Shown here: piece by piece, positions 34,845 through 43,069 of the stretch
Layout of the letters: each line of letters opens with the position of its first letter
How positions within the stretch are numbered: the stretch's first letter is position 1
Assembly (NCBI GenBank): GCA_902511185.1
Contig: CABXEK010000004.1
Location: forward strand, 1-59,682
Direction: 5' to 3'
Length of the DNA stretch: 59,682 bases
Source of the DNA: an uncultured Pelagibacteraceae bacterium
GTDB taxonomy: Bacteria > Pseudomonadota > Alphaproteobacteria > Pelagibacterales > Pelagibacteraceae
Program-made: the position numbers and the translations under genes
The notes under the pieces: generated by a model
What the model saw: only the letters and a program-made list of their open reading frames with translations
Told to the model about the DNA's origin: nothing
The model's database searches: none

Positions 34845-36341
34845 ATGTCTGAACTAGCACTACCTAAAGTTGATAAAAATATATTAACCAAGAAATCTTT
34901 AATTGTATCTGATCTTAAAAGGATTATTAACAAAGATAATGTTTTAAGTGATGCAGATGAAATTAAACCATATGAAACAGATGCTTTAGCAGCCTACAAA
35001 AACACACCCCTAGCTGTTGTGTTGCCTGAAAATACACAAGAGGTTAGTGAAATTTTAAAATATTGTAATAATGAAAATATAAAAGTTATTCCAAGAGGAG
35101 CTGGGACTGGATTGTCAGGTGGGGCACTACCTTTAAATGATGCAATTCTTTTAGGACTTGGAAAATTTAATAAAATTCTTGATATTGATTTCAATAATAA
35201 CTGTGTTGTTACTCAACCTGGTGTCACTAATTTATCAATAACTCATGCTGTAAAACACAAGGGATATTATTATGCACCCGATCCATCAAGTCAATTAGCC
35301 TGTTCAATTGGTGGAAACGTAGCGGAAAATTCAGGAGGTGTTCACTCCTTAAAATATGGAACTACAACAAATAATATTTTAGGTGCAGAGATGGTTTTGA
35401 TGGATGGAACCATATGTAGATTAGGTGGAAAAACATTAGATCAAGAAGGTTATGATTTGATGGGACTTATCTGTGGTTCAGAAGGATTACTTGGAGTTAT
35501 TACTGAAGTAACTGTTAAAATTTTAAAAAACCCTCAAACGGTCAAAGCAGCATTAGTTGGTTTTCCAACAATTGAAGATGGTGGAAATTGTGTAACTGAA
35601 ATTATCTCTAGTGGGATTGTTCCTGCTGGAATGGAAATTATGGACAAAGCTTTAATTGATGCAACTGAAAAATTTGCTAAAGCAGGATATCCAATGGATG
35701 CAGAAGTTCTAATGATTGTTGAGCTTGATGGAACTAATTCTGAAGTTGATAGTATGCTAAAAGAAATAGAAAAAATTTCTCAAAAAAATAATTCAAATAG
35801 TTTCAAACTTAGTAAAAATGAAAAAGAAAGAATGGCTTTTTGGTCAGGAAGAAAAGCTGCTTTTCCTGCATGTGGAGCTATGGCACCAGATTATTATTGT
35901 ATGGATGGATCAATCCCAAGAGGAAAATTATCAGAAATATTAAAAGAAATTACCAGACTTTCAAAAAAGTATAACCTAGCTGTAGCAAATGGTTTTCATG
36001 CAGGCGATGGAAACTTGCATCCTCTTATTTTATTTGATGGAAGCAAAAAAGAGGAATTAAAAAAGACAGAGGAATTTGGAGCAGAAATATTAAAAGCGTG
36101 TGTGAAAATGGGAGGTGCATTAACCGGAGAACATGGTGTGGGTATTGAAAAACGTGAGTTGATGTGTGAAGCTTTTAACAACGATGATATTCAGCAACAA
36201 TTAGATATAAAAAAATCATTAGATACAAAAAATCTTTTAAATCCAGGAAAAGTTTATCCTATATTAAGAAAATGCGCAGAGGAAGGGAGAGTTCATGTTC
36301 ATAGAGGAGAAGAAAAATTCCCAGATCTACCAAGATTCTAA
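34845..36341 (+). CDS. glcD: Glycolate oxidase subunit GlcD
   Basis: A 498-residue FAD-linked subunit that oxidises glycolate (or D-lactate). Visible FAD-domain motifs: VIPRGAGTGLSGGALPL, DPSSQLACSIGGNVAENSGGVHSLKYG, and CGSEGLLGVITEVTVKI. The substrate/iron-proximal HAGDGNLHPLILFD and GALTGEHGVGIEKR, then LNPGKVYP, complete it. It overlaps the predicted glcE start by 47 nt. First gene of glcDEF. Confidence 0.96.
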   Translation: MSELALPKVDKNILTKKSLIVSDLKRIINKDNVLSDADEIKPYETDALAAYKNTPLAVVLPENTQEVSEILKYCNNENIKVIPRGAGTGLSGGALPLNDAILLGLGKFNKILDIDFNNNCVVTQPGVTNLSITHAVKHKGYYYAPDPSSQLACSIGGNVAENSGGVHSLKYGTTTNNILGAEMVLMDGTICRLGGKTLDQEGYDLMGLICGSEGLLGVITEVTVKILKNPQTVKAALVGFPTIEDGGNCVTEIISSGIVPAGMEIMDKALIDATEKFAKAGYPMDAEVLMIVELDGTNSEVDSMLKEIEKISQKNNSNSFKLSKNEKERMAFWSGRKAAFPACGAMAPDYYCMDGSIPRGKLSEILKEITRLSKKYNLAVANGFHAGDGNLHPLILFDGSKKEELKKTEEFGAEILKACVKMGGALTGEHGVGIEKRELMCEAFNNDDIQQQLDIKKSLDTKNLLNPGKVYPILRKCAEEGRVHVHRGEEKFPDLPRF

Positions 36342-37572
36342 TTATCTTAAACCTGATACAGAAATTGGAGTTTCAAACTTAGTTAAAGATTTTTATAAAA
36401 AAAAATTACCAATAAATTTACAAGGAACAAATAGTAAAAAATATATTGGTTACAATGTTCAGGCTGCAAAAACTTTAGATTTATCTAATCTAAACGGAGT
36501 AATAGAGTATTTACCAGAAGAACTTTATATTAAGGTGTTGGCAGGAACACCAATTAAAACTATTGAGGATTTATTAGAAAAACACAATCAACAGTTGGCA
36601 TTTGAGCCTTTAGATTTTGGTTATATAAATGAAGGCAAATCTAATAAAGGCTCCGCAGCTGGATGTGTTGCCACCAATTATGCTGGCTCACGTAGATTTA
36701 AAGTTGGAAGTGTTAGAGATTTCGTATTAGGTTTTAGAGGAGTAAACGGTAAAGGAGATATTATAAAATCAGGTGGAACAGTAGTAAAAAATGTCACTGG
36801 ATATGATTTATCAAAAGTAGTGTCAGGTTCTTTTGGAACTTTAGTAGCACTTACTGAACTAACATTAAAAGTTTCTCCAAAAAAAATATTCCAAAATACT
36901 ATCGTTATATATCTGAAGGACATAAAAATTGTTTCCTCTCTTTTTCATAAAGTTTTAGACTCAAGTAATGAAATTTCAGGAGCTATATATATTCCTGATG
37001 AGCCAAAAAGTAAAAAGTTTGACTTAAACAAAAGCAGAGTTTTTAAATTTAATGATCTTAAAAATGATGGTCCTTTCTTTGCCATCAGATTAGAGGGAGA
37101 TCGAGTATCCGTTCAAGAAAGATTACAAGATATAAACAGAGAATTAGAACTTAAAAAATATAAAACATCTATTTTGGATAATCATCAATCAGTTCCATTT
37201 TGGATAAAAGTAAATAATTTAGAGTTATTTACGAATACAAAAAATAATTTAATAAGAGCAGTGATTCCTCCATCTAATTCTGAAAAGTTAATGAAATTTT
37301 TAGGTAATAAATTAAAATATTTCATTGATTGGTCTGGATCTTTGTTTTGGATAGAAGTTCCTGATAACGAGGATAATAAAATTGCACAAATTAGAGAGTT
37401 TATAAGCAATAATGAAGGATATATGACCATCATCATGAAATCAGAAAATTTTGATTTTAAAGAAAAAGTATTTTCAACTGATAAAGCAAAATTAATGATA
37501 TCAAAAAAAATTAAAGAAAGTTTTGATCCTAAGAGCTTGTTCAATCCAGGAAGAATGTATCGAGAGATTTAA
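36295..37572 (+). CDS. glcE: Glycolate oxidase subunit GlcE
   Basis: A 425-residue FAD-binding partner of GlcD. Motifs: INLQGTNSKKYIGYNV, AFEPLDFGY, GSAAGCVATNYAGSRRFKVGSVRDFVLGFRGVNGKGDIIKSGGTVVKNVTGYDLSKVVSGSFGTL and SLFNPGRMY at the end. The start at 36295 overlaps the glcD 3' end. A start further in would shorten the overlap but no better ATG is evident before the conserved region. Its last base overlaps the glcF ATG. Confidence 0.93.
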   Translation: MFIEEKKNSQIYQDSNYLKPDTEIGVSNLVKDFYKKKLPINLQGTNSKKYIGYNVQAAKTLDLSNLNGVIEYLPEELYIKVLAGTPIKTIEDLLEKHNQQLAFEPLDFGYINEGKSNKGSAAGCVATNYAGSRRFKVGSVRDFVLGFRGVNGKGDIIKSGGTVVKNVTGYDLSKVVSGSFGTLVALTELTLKVSPKKIFQNTIVIYLKDIKIVSSLFHKVLDSSNEISGAIYIPDEPKSKKFDLNKSRVFKFNDLKNDGPFFAIRLEGDRVSVQERLQDINRELELKKYKTSILDNHQSVPFWIKVNNLELFTNTKNNLIRAVIPPSNSEKLMKFLGNKLKYFIDWSGSLFWIEVPDNEDNKIAQIREFISNNEGYMTIIMKSENFDFKEKVFSTDKAKLMISKKIKESFDPKSLFNPGRMYREI

Positions 37573-38864
37573 TGCAAACAAATTTTTCTAACACACAACT
37601 AAAAGATAAAGATAATCAATCTACTGAAAAAATTTTTAAAAAATGTGTTCATTGTGGAATGTGTAATGCTACCTGTCCAACATATGGAATTCTTGGTGAT
37701 GAATTAGATGGTCCAAGAGGAAGAATATATCTAATTCAAGACATGCTAGAAAATAATAAGAAGCCGTCTGAAAAAGTAGTTAAGCATATTGATAGATGTC
37801 TTTCATGTTATAGTTGTATGACCACTTGTCCTGCTGGAGTAAATTATATGCATGTAATAGATCATGGCAAAAAATATATAGAGCAAAATTATGAGAGACC
37901 TTTTTTTGATAAATTATTAAGGAATTTTTTATCAATAACTCTTCCAAATGTTAGATACTTTAAAGTTGCAAGTTTTTTTGTAAAAATTGGGAAACCTTTT
38001 AGTTTTTTATTTCCAAAAAAAATAAAGAATATGATTAGCTTAATGCCAACGTCTTTTCCAAAAAAACTTCTTAAGAACCAAGAAACTTATCGCGCTAAAG
38101 GAAAAAAAATAGCAAGAGTTGCCTTGTTAACTGGCTGTGTTCAAAAAGAAATTTCTCCTCAAATAAATGAGTCTACAATAAGATTATTAAATAGACATGG
38201 GGTTGAAGTTGTTGTTCCAAAAAAAATTCGATGTTGTGGGTCTCTAAATCATCATCTTGGAAAAAGTGAAGAGGCACATACTGATTTTACTAACAATATT
38301 AACATTTGGTATGAAGAACATAAAAAAGGAAATTTAGATGCAATATTATCTAATACATCTGGTTGTGGAACTACCCTGAAAGATTACGGCTTTATTTTTA
38401 GAGATGATAAAGATTATAAAGATAAAGCAAAAATAATTTCTAAATTAACAAAAGATGTAACTGAATATTTGTCTGAAAGTTTAAAATTAAATATTAAGAA
38501 AAAAAATAAAAAATATAAAATTGCTTATCATTCAGCCTGTTCAATGCAACATGGTCAAAATATTCATTCACAACCTTTAGAATTATTGTCAAAAACTGAA
38601 AATGATATAATGGAAATACCCCAAGGACATCTATGTTGTGGGTCTGCTGGAACTTATAACATCTTACAATCTGAGATAGCAACAAAACTGCTTAAAGATA
38701 AAGTTAAAAATATAGAAAGTACTAATCCTGAAATTATTTCAACAGGAAATATTGGTTGCATTACCCAAATATCTAATGGTACCAATATTCCAATTTTACA
38801 CACAATAGAATTATTAGATTGGTACACTGGTGGTCCTAAGCCTAAAATTTTAGAAAGAATATGA
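37572..38864 (+). CDS. glcF: Glycolate oxidase iron-sulfur subunit GlcF
   Basis: A 430-residue subunit with two [4Fe-4S] ferredoxin-type motifs, CVHCGMCNATCP and CLSCYSCMTTCPAG, and two CCG domains (IRCCGSLNHHLG and HLCCGSAGTYN) typical of glycolate and heterodisulfide-type oxidoreductases. It passes electrons from GlcDE toward the quinone pool. It overlaps glcE by one base and the next gene by 4 nt. Confidence 0.96.
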   Translation: MQTNFSNTQLKDKDNQSTEKIFKKCVHCGMCNATCPTYGILGDELDGPRGRIYLIQDMLENNKKPSEKVVKHIDRCLSCYSCMTTCPAGVNYMHVIDHGKKYIEQNYERPFFDKLLRNFLSITLPNVRYFKVASFFVKIGKPFSFLFPKKIKNMISLMPTSFPKKLLKNQETYRAKGKKIARVALLTGCVQKEISPQINESTIRLLNRHGVEVVVPKKIRCCGSLNHHLGKSEEAHTDFTNNINIWYEEHKKGNLDAILSNTSGCGTTLKDYGFIFRDDKDYKDKAKIISKLTKDVTEYLSESLKLNIKKKNKKYKIAYHSACSMQHGQNIHSQPLELLSKTENDIMEIPQGHLCCGSAGTYNILQSEIATKLLKDKVKNIESTNPEIISTGNIGCITQISNGTNIPILHTIELLDWYTGGPKPKILERI

Positions 38865-39820
38865 TTATGAAAAAAATATTGGTTACAAGAAAGTTGCTTA
38901 AAGACTGTGAGGATAAAGCAATCAAAGCTTTTGAGGCTAAATTAAATACAAATGATGAACTTTATTCTCAATCAAAACTAATTGAATTAAGTCAGGGGTG
39001 CGATGCAGTTTTAACTTCTTTAACTGATAAAATGGATGAAGAAACAATTAATAAATTACCTGAGACTGTAAAAATAATATCAAATTTTGCAGTTGGATTT
39101 GGAAACATTGATTTAGAAGCAGCAAAAAAAAGAGGTATTGTTGTAACTAATACTCCTGAAGTTCTATCTGATGCCACAGCTGAAATTGGAATTCTTTTAA
39201 TTTTGGGTGCTTGCAGAAGAGCAGCAGAAGGAATTGAAGCTGCAAAAGAAAGTAATTGGAAATGGTCAGCAGATTATTTAATTGGAAAGCAATTAACTGG
39301 TTCTAGACTAGGTATCTTAGGCATGGGAAGAATTGGACAAAAAATTGCAAAAATTGCAAAGTCACTTGGAATGATTATTCATTATCATAATCGTTCAAAA
39401 TTAAACGAAGATAAAGAGCAAGGTGCTGTTTATCATGATAGTCTTAAAAGTTTGTTTTCAGTTTCAGATGTTTTGTCAATTTGTTGTCCAGCAACAAAAG
39501 AGACAGTGAATTTAATTAATAAAGAAACGGTTGAATATTTCCCAAAAGGAGCGGTAATTACAAATGTTGCCAGAGGAGATATAGTTGATGATGATGCTTT
39601 AATTGATGCTTTGAATAGAAGAAAAATTTATGCAGCTGGATTAGATGTTTATAAAGGTGAACCAAATTTAAATCCTGGTTACTTGAAAATAAAAACTGCT
39701 TTTATTCTGCCTCATCTTGGAAGCGCAACTAAAGATACAAGAACTGCAATGGCTAATCTTGCAATTGATAACATTGATGAGTTTTTCAATACAGGTAATT
39801 GTAAAAATAAAGTAAACTAA
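38861..39820 (+). CDS. D-2-hydroxyacid dehydrogenase (glyoxylate/hydroxypyruvate reductase-like)
   Basis: A 319-residue NAD(P)-linked enzyme of the D-isomer-specific family. Visible: NFAVGFGNIDLEAAKKRGI, GSRLGILGMGRIGQKIAKIAKSLGM (NAD site), VARGDIVDDDALIDAL with the substrate arginine, and LPHLGSATKDTR with the catalytic histidine. It could reduce glyoxylate back to glycolate or hydroxypyruvate to glycerate. The ATG at 38861 overlaps glcF; an ATG two codons later is an alternative start. Confidence 0.92.
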   Translation: MIMKKILVTRKLLKDCEDKAIKAFEAKLNTNDELYSQSKLIELSQGCDAVLTSLTDKMDEETINKLPETVKIISNFAVGFGNIDLEAAKKRGIVVTNTPEVLSDATAEIGILLILGACRRAAEGIEAAKESNWKWSADYLIGKQLTGSRLGILGMGRIGQKIAKIAKSLGMIIHYHNRSKLNEDKEQGAVYHDSLKSLFSVSDVLSICCPATKETVNLINKETVEYFPKGAVITNVARGDIVDDDALIDALNRRKIYAAGLDVYKGEPNLNPGYLKIKTAFILPHLGSATKDTRTAMANLAIDNIDEFFNTGNCKNKVN

Positions 39821-39835
39821 GCGAAAAGAAAAAGT

Positions 39836-40750
39836 ATGTCCGAATTAATAGCATTTATTGGTGTTGGAAACATGGGTTTGCCTATGGCTGAAAATTTAAT
39901 GAAATCTGGAAAAAAGATTAGAGTTTTTGATGTTTCTAAAAATACAATTGAAATTGCTCAAAAAAAAAATTTAGATGTTGTTGAAAATTTAAGCGACTTA
40001 GTTACGACAGATGTAACAACTGTAATAACTATGCTTCCTGAAGGAAAACATTCTAAAGAAGTTTTTTTAGGAGAAAATGGAATTATCAACAAAGTATCAA
40101 AAGATTGTCTATTAATTGACTGCTCTACAATTGATATTCAAACTTCGAAAGAGATTGGAAAAAAAGCAACTGAAAACGGAATTAAAATGATTGATGCCCC
40201 AGTGAGCGGAGGTGTTATGGGTGCACAAAAAGCAACTTTAAATATAATGGTAGGTGGAACCAAAGAAGCATTTGATCTTGCATTACCTCTTTTAAAAATT
40301 ATGGGAAAAAATATTTTTCATGCAGGAGAATTAGGAAGTGGAAATGGAGCAAAGATTTGTAATAACATGTCATTAGGAATTACAATGATTGCAGCTTCAG
40401 AGTCATTAATGTTAGCTAAGAGATTAAATATAGATATTAAAAAAGTTCATGAAATTATGAAAAATGCATCAGGGAATAGTTGGCCAATTTCTGTTTATCC
40501 ACCTCTACCAGATTTAATTGAGGGCACGCTCTCTAATAATAATTATCGACCAGGATTTTCTGCGGGTATGATGAATAAAGATCTTAAACTTGCTTATGAA
40601 TGTGCAAAAAGTGTTAATGCAGATACACCTCTTGGTAAAGCGGCATTAGAAATATATGAAAAATTTTGTAAAGATGGTAACGATGACAAGGATTTCTCTG
40701 CTATTTCAAAAGTAATCGGTGGAGATGCTTGGGATTACCCAATAGAGTAA
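39836..40750 (+). CDS. 3-hydroxyisobutyrate dehydrogenase-type enzyme
   Basis: A 304-residue beta-hydroxyacid dehydrogenase. Visible: IAFIGVGNMGLPMAENLMKSG (NAD site), DAPVSGGVMGAQKATLNIMVGG (substrate loop) and GSGNGAKICNNMSLGITMIAASES, with the catalytic lysine. The last stretch and NYRPGFSAGMMNKDLKLA are closest in my memory to MmsB (valine and thymine breakdown). Tartronate-semialdehyde reductase is an alternative suited to the glyoxylate context. It converges with the AcoR-like regulator. Confidence 0.9.
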   Translation: MSELIAFIGVGNMGLPMAENLMKSGKKIRVFDVSKNTIEIAQKKNLDVVENLSDLVTTDVTTVITMLPEGKHSKEVFLGENGIINKVSKDCLLIDCSTIDIQTSKEIGKKATENGIKMIDAPVSGGVMGAQKATLNIMVGGTKEAFDLALPLLKIMGKNIFHAGELGSGNGAKICNNMSLGITMIAASESLMLAKRLNIDIKKVHEIMKNASGNSWPISVYPPLPDLIEGTLSNNNYRPGFSAGMMNKDLKLAYECAKSVNADTPLGKAALEIYEKFCKDGNDDKDFSAISKVIGGDAWDYPIE

Positions 40751-40754
40751 ATTT

Positions 40755-41840
40755 TTAATTTAGATGTTTATAAATTGTTGTTCTGGATACGCCAAGTTTT
40801 CTAGAGGCAACAGAGATATTATTTGTTTCTAAAAAAGTTGATCTAATTAATACACACTTTTCTCTTTTAATTTTTGTATCTTTACATGATTTACACGCAT
40901 ATGTTTTTTTGGATACATTTTCTTTAATTTTATTTTCTTTAAAATTTTGACTCTTTACTACAAAAACTGATGATCCTAGGTGATCAGTTATTTTCAATAT
41001 TTTATTATTCAGTAAATCAGAGACTATTGATGAAAATGAATTTGTAAAAATATTATTGAAGTTTTCATTCTTTAAATCTACCAATCCATGAAGCATAATT
41101 TTAGCATTACTGTTTGCACCAACCACAACTCCATCACCATTAATAGCTAGTAACCCAACACTTGTAGTTGAAAGATATTCTGATCTCGGATGAAAAGATA
41201 AAATTAATTCACTAGAAAATTTTTGAATAAATAATTTGGTTTCTATACTTCTAGTTGCTAATTTTACTAGTGCTAAAGTATGTTGTTCTCTTGATTTTGA
41301 GTCTGTGGAGGCATCAATGATACCTATTGTTTTCCCATCATAATTAATAATAGGGCTAGCAAAACAAGATATTTTTTCATGTGCAATGAAAAAGTGTTCT
41401 TTGCCAGACACTATTGTGGGTTTCTTAAGTTCTACTGACAATCCAAGACCATTTGTACCACAAACTTTTTCTGCCCATATAGAACCAGGTATTACTGATT
41501 TACCAACATCACCTTGTAAGCAAGTTTTATCATAGATAGTGTCGAGCACTAATCCATTTTCATCTGAATAAGCTACCATAAAATTCGTTCCTGCAATTTG
41601 AGAATATAGTAGTTCTATTTCTGGAATAACAATTTTTCTAAGTGCTTCATTTTTTTCTTTAATTTGTTTAAGCTCAACTGAAGATACAAGACTTTGTTTG
41701 GGATCTTTGAATGGATCAAGACCTGTAGAGATACATCTCATCCAACTTTCAGAAATATCTTCTCCCATTGTATCTGAGAGCATATTTCTTTTTTTTAAAA
41801 TATTTTTAAACTCTTTGTTAGCTGAATTTAAATTATTCAT
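40755..41840 (-). CDS. AcoR-like transcriptional regulator lacking the AAA+ domain
   Basis: A 361-residue regulator. The N-terminus has the AcoR-family motif ISESWMRCISTGLDP. A GAF-like sensor follows at about 75-205 (VCGTNGLGLSVELKKP, HEKISCFASPI, IGIIDAS). A PAS-like region lies at about 215-290 (GLLAINGDGVVVGANSNAKIML). A Cys-rich linker (Cys316, Cys319, Cys329) leads to a Fis-type helix-turn-helix (NNISVASRKLGVSRTTIYKHL). The roughly 240-residue sigma-54 AAA+ module normally between PAS and HTH is absent. It is divergent from the alcohol dehydrogenase and probably controls that operon or itself. Confidence 0.9.
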   Translation of the reverse strand: MNNLNSANKEFKNILKKRNMLSDTMGEDISESWMRCISTGLDPFKDPKQSLVSSVELKQIKEKNEALRKIVIPEIELLYSQIAGTNFMVAYSDENGLVLDTIYDKTCLQGDVGKSVIPGSIWAEKVCGTNGLGLSVELKKPTIVSGKEHFFIAHEKISCFASPIINYDGKTIGIIDASTDSKSREQHTLALVKLATRSIETKLFIQKFSSELILSFHPRSEYLSTTSVGLLAINGDGVVVGANSNAKIMLHGLVDLKNENFNNIFTNSFSSIVSDLLNNKILKITDHLGSSVFVVKSQNFKENKIKENVSKKTYACKSCKDTKIKREKCVLIRSTFLETNNISVASRKLGVSRTTIYKHLN

Positions 41841-41892
41841 ATTTCAATTTAAGTCTCTTTAATCCTCAAAACAACTAACCACAGGTTGTATT

Positions 41893-41909
41893 TGTACATT
41901 TATTGGACA
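41893..41909. promoter_or_regulatory. Candidate operator: TGTACA-5-TGGACA inverted repeat
   Basis: TGTACA TTTAT TGGACA is a near-symmetric site in the 145-bp divergent spacer between the AcoR-like regulator and the alcohol dehydrogenase. A second small inverted repeat, ACAAC-9-GTTGT, lies just before it (41871-41889). Position suggests binding of the local regulator, but no consensus is known to me. Confidence 0.4.
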
Positions 41910-41922
41910 TATTTGAGTCGCG

Positions 41923-41951
41923 TTGACTGTCACTTTACCTCCGTGTTGAAT
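41923..41951 (+). promoter_or_regulatory. Candidate sigma-70 promoter for the adh-ABC operon
   Basis: TTGACT at 41923-41928 followed by a 17-nt spacer and TTGAAT (4 of 6 matches to TATAAT). It lies 14 nt downstream of the inverted repeat, so the repeat would sit just upstream of the -35 element, a typical activator position. The site is about 35 nt before the ATG, with AGGAGA as ribosome-binding site. Confidence 0.4.
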
Positions 41952-41985
41952 AGGATTTGTTTAAATAGATTAGGAGAAAAAAATT

Positions 41986-43047
41986 ATGAAGGCACAAGTT
42001 TTACATAAGTACGACCCAGAAATGAAAGAAAAAGTATGGGTCACAGAGCAAGAAATGCCAGAACCAAAATTGGAAAAATCTTCAGATGTAATTGTAAAAA
42101 TAGGAGCTGCAGGAGTTTGTAGAACTGATTTACATATAGTTGAAGGAGCTTGGAAGCATATTCAGGATCCTAAAGGTGATTTATTGCCTATGGTTATGGG
42201 GCATGAAAATGCTGGATGGGTTGAAGAAGTAGGAAAAGATGTTGTTGGGTATAAAAAGGGTGATCCAGTAATTCTACACCCAATTATTTCAGGAACTGAT
42301 GGAACATGTTTAAGTTGCCGAAGAGGTTTAGATCAACATGCAGAAGAAGGATCATTTCCAGGTCTTAATATTAAAGAAGGTGGTTATGCAGAATTGCTTA
42401 AGACAAGTGTTCGTAACTTAATTAAGCTACCTACAGTATTAGCACCTAAAGATGTTGCACCTTTTTCAGATGCAGGCTTAACAGCTTATAGAGTTGTTAA
42501 AAAAGCTACCAGACATTTATTGCCAGGTCAGAATTGTGTAATCATAGGTGCTGGTGGATTGGGTCATATTGCAATTCAATGTTTGAGAGCAATGTGTGCT
42601 GCAAATATTATTATTGTTGAAAAATCTAAAGCAGCATTAGATCATGCTATGCCTTTAGGTGGTGATGAAGGTGTTTTAATTGATGGAAATGAAATAGAGA
42701 GAGTTTTAGAGCTCACAAAAGGTAAAGGTGCTGAAGCCGTTATCGATTTTGTTGGCGAACATGGCTCCACTAAGATGGGTCTTGATATGACTTCAGGTGG
42801 TGGATTTTATTATATCGTTGGTTATGGAGAAGAAATTAAAATTTTAGCTGTTGATGTAATTATTTCAGAAAAAAACATAATAGGAAATTTAGTAGGAACG
42901 TGGTCTGAGTTATATGAGCTTATGGAGTTGGCTAACAAAGGTTTAGTTAAACTTTCTATGCAGGAGTATAAGTTAGGCGATGCTAATAGAGCGCTTCATG
43001 AACTTAACGAAGGTAAAGTTAAGGGTAGAGCTGTTTTAGTTCCATAA
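41986..43047 (+). CDS. Zinc-type alcohol dehydrogenase (MDR family)
   Basis: A 353-residue medium-chain dehydrogenase. The catalytic zinc ligands are visible as Cys45 (GVCRTDLH), His73-Glu74 (MGHENAGW) and a later Asp in PFSDAGLTAYR. The NAD site is VIIGAGGLGHIAIQ. The structural-zinc lobe is incomplete: CLSCRRGLDQHAEEGSF retains two of the four usual cysteines. Substrate unknown; the co-directional polyol/sugar-type importer suggests an alcohol or polyol. AcoR-family regulators often adjoin alcohol/acetoin genes. Confidence 0.9.
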   Translation: MKAQVLHKYDPEMKEKVWVTEQEMPEPKLEKSSDVIVKIGAAGVCRTDLHIVEGAWKHIQDPKGDLLPMVMGHENAGWVEEVGKDVVGYKKGDPVILHPIISGTDGTCLSCRRGLDQHAEEGSFPGLNIKEGGYAELLKTSVRNLIKLPTVLAPKDVAPFSDAGLTAYRVVKKATRHLLPGQNCVIIGAGGLGHIAIQCLRAMCAANIIIVEKSKAALDHAMPLGGDEGVLIDGNEIERVLELTKGKGAEAVIDFVGEHGSTKMGLDMTSGGGFYYIVGYGEEIKILAVDVIISEKNIIGNLVGTWSELYELMELANKGLVKLSMQEYKLGDANRALHELNEGKVKGRAVLVP

Positions 43048-43069
43048 TAACAAAAAGGGGAGAGTAACA

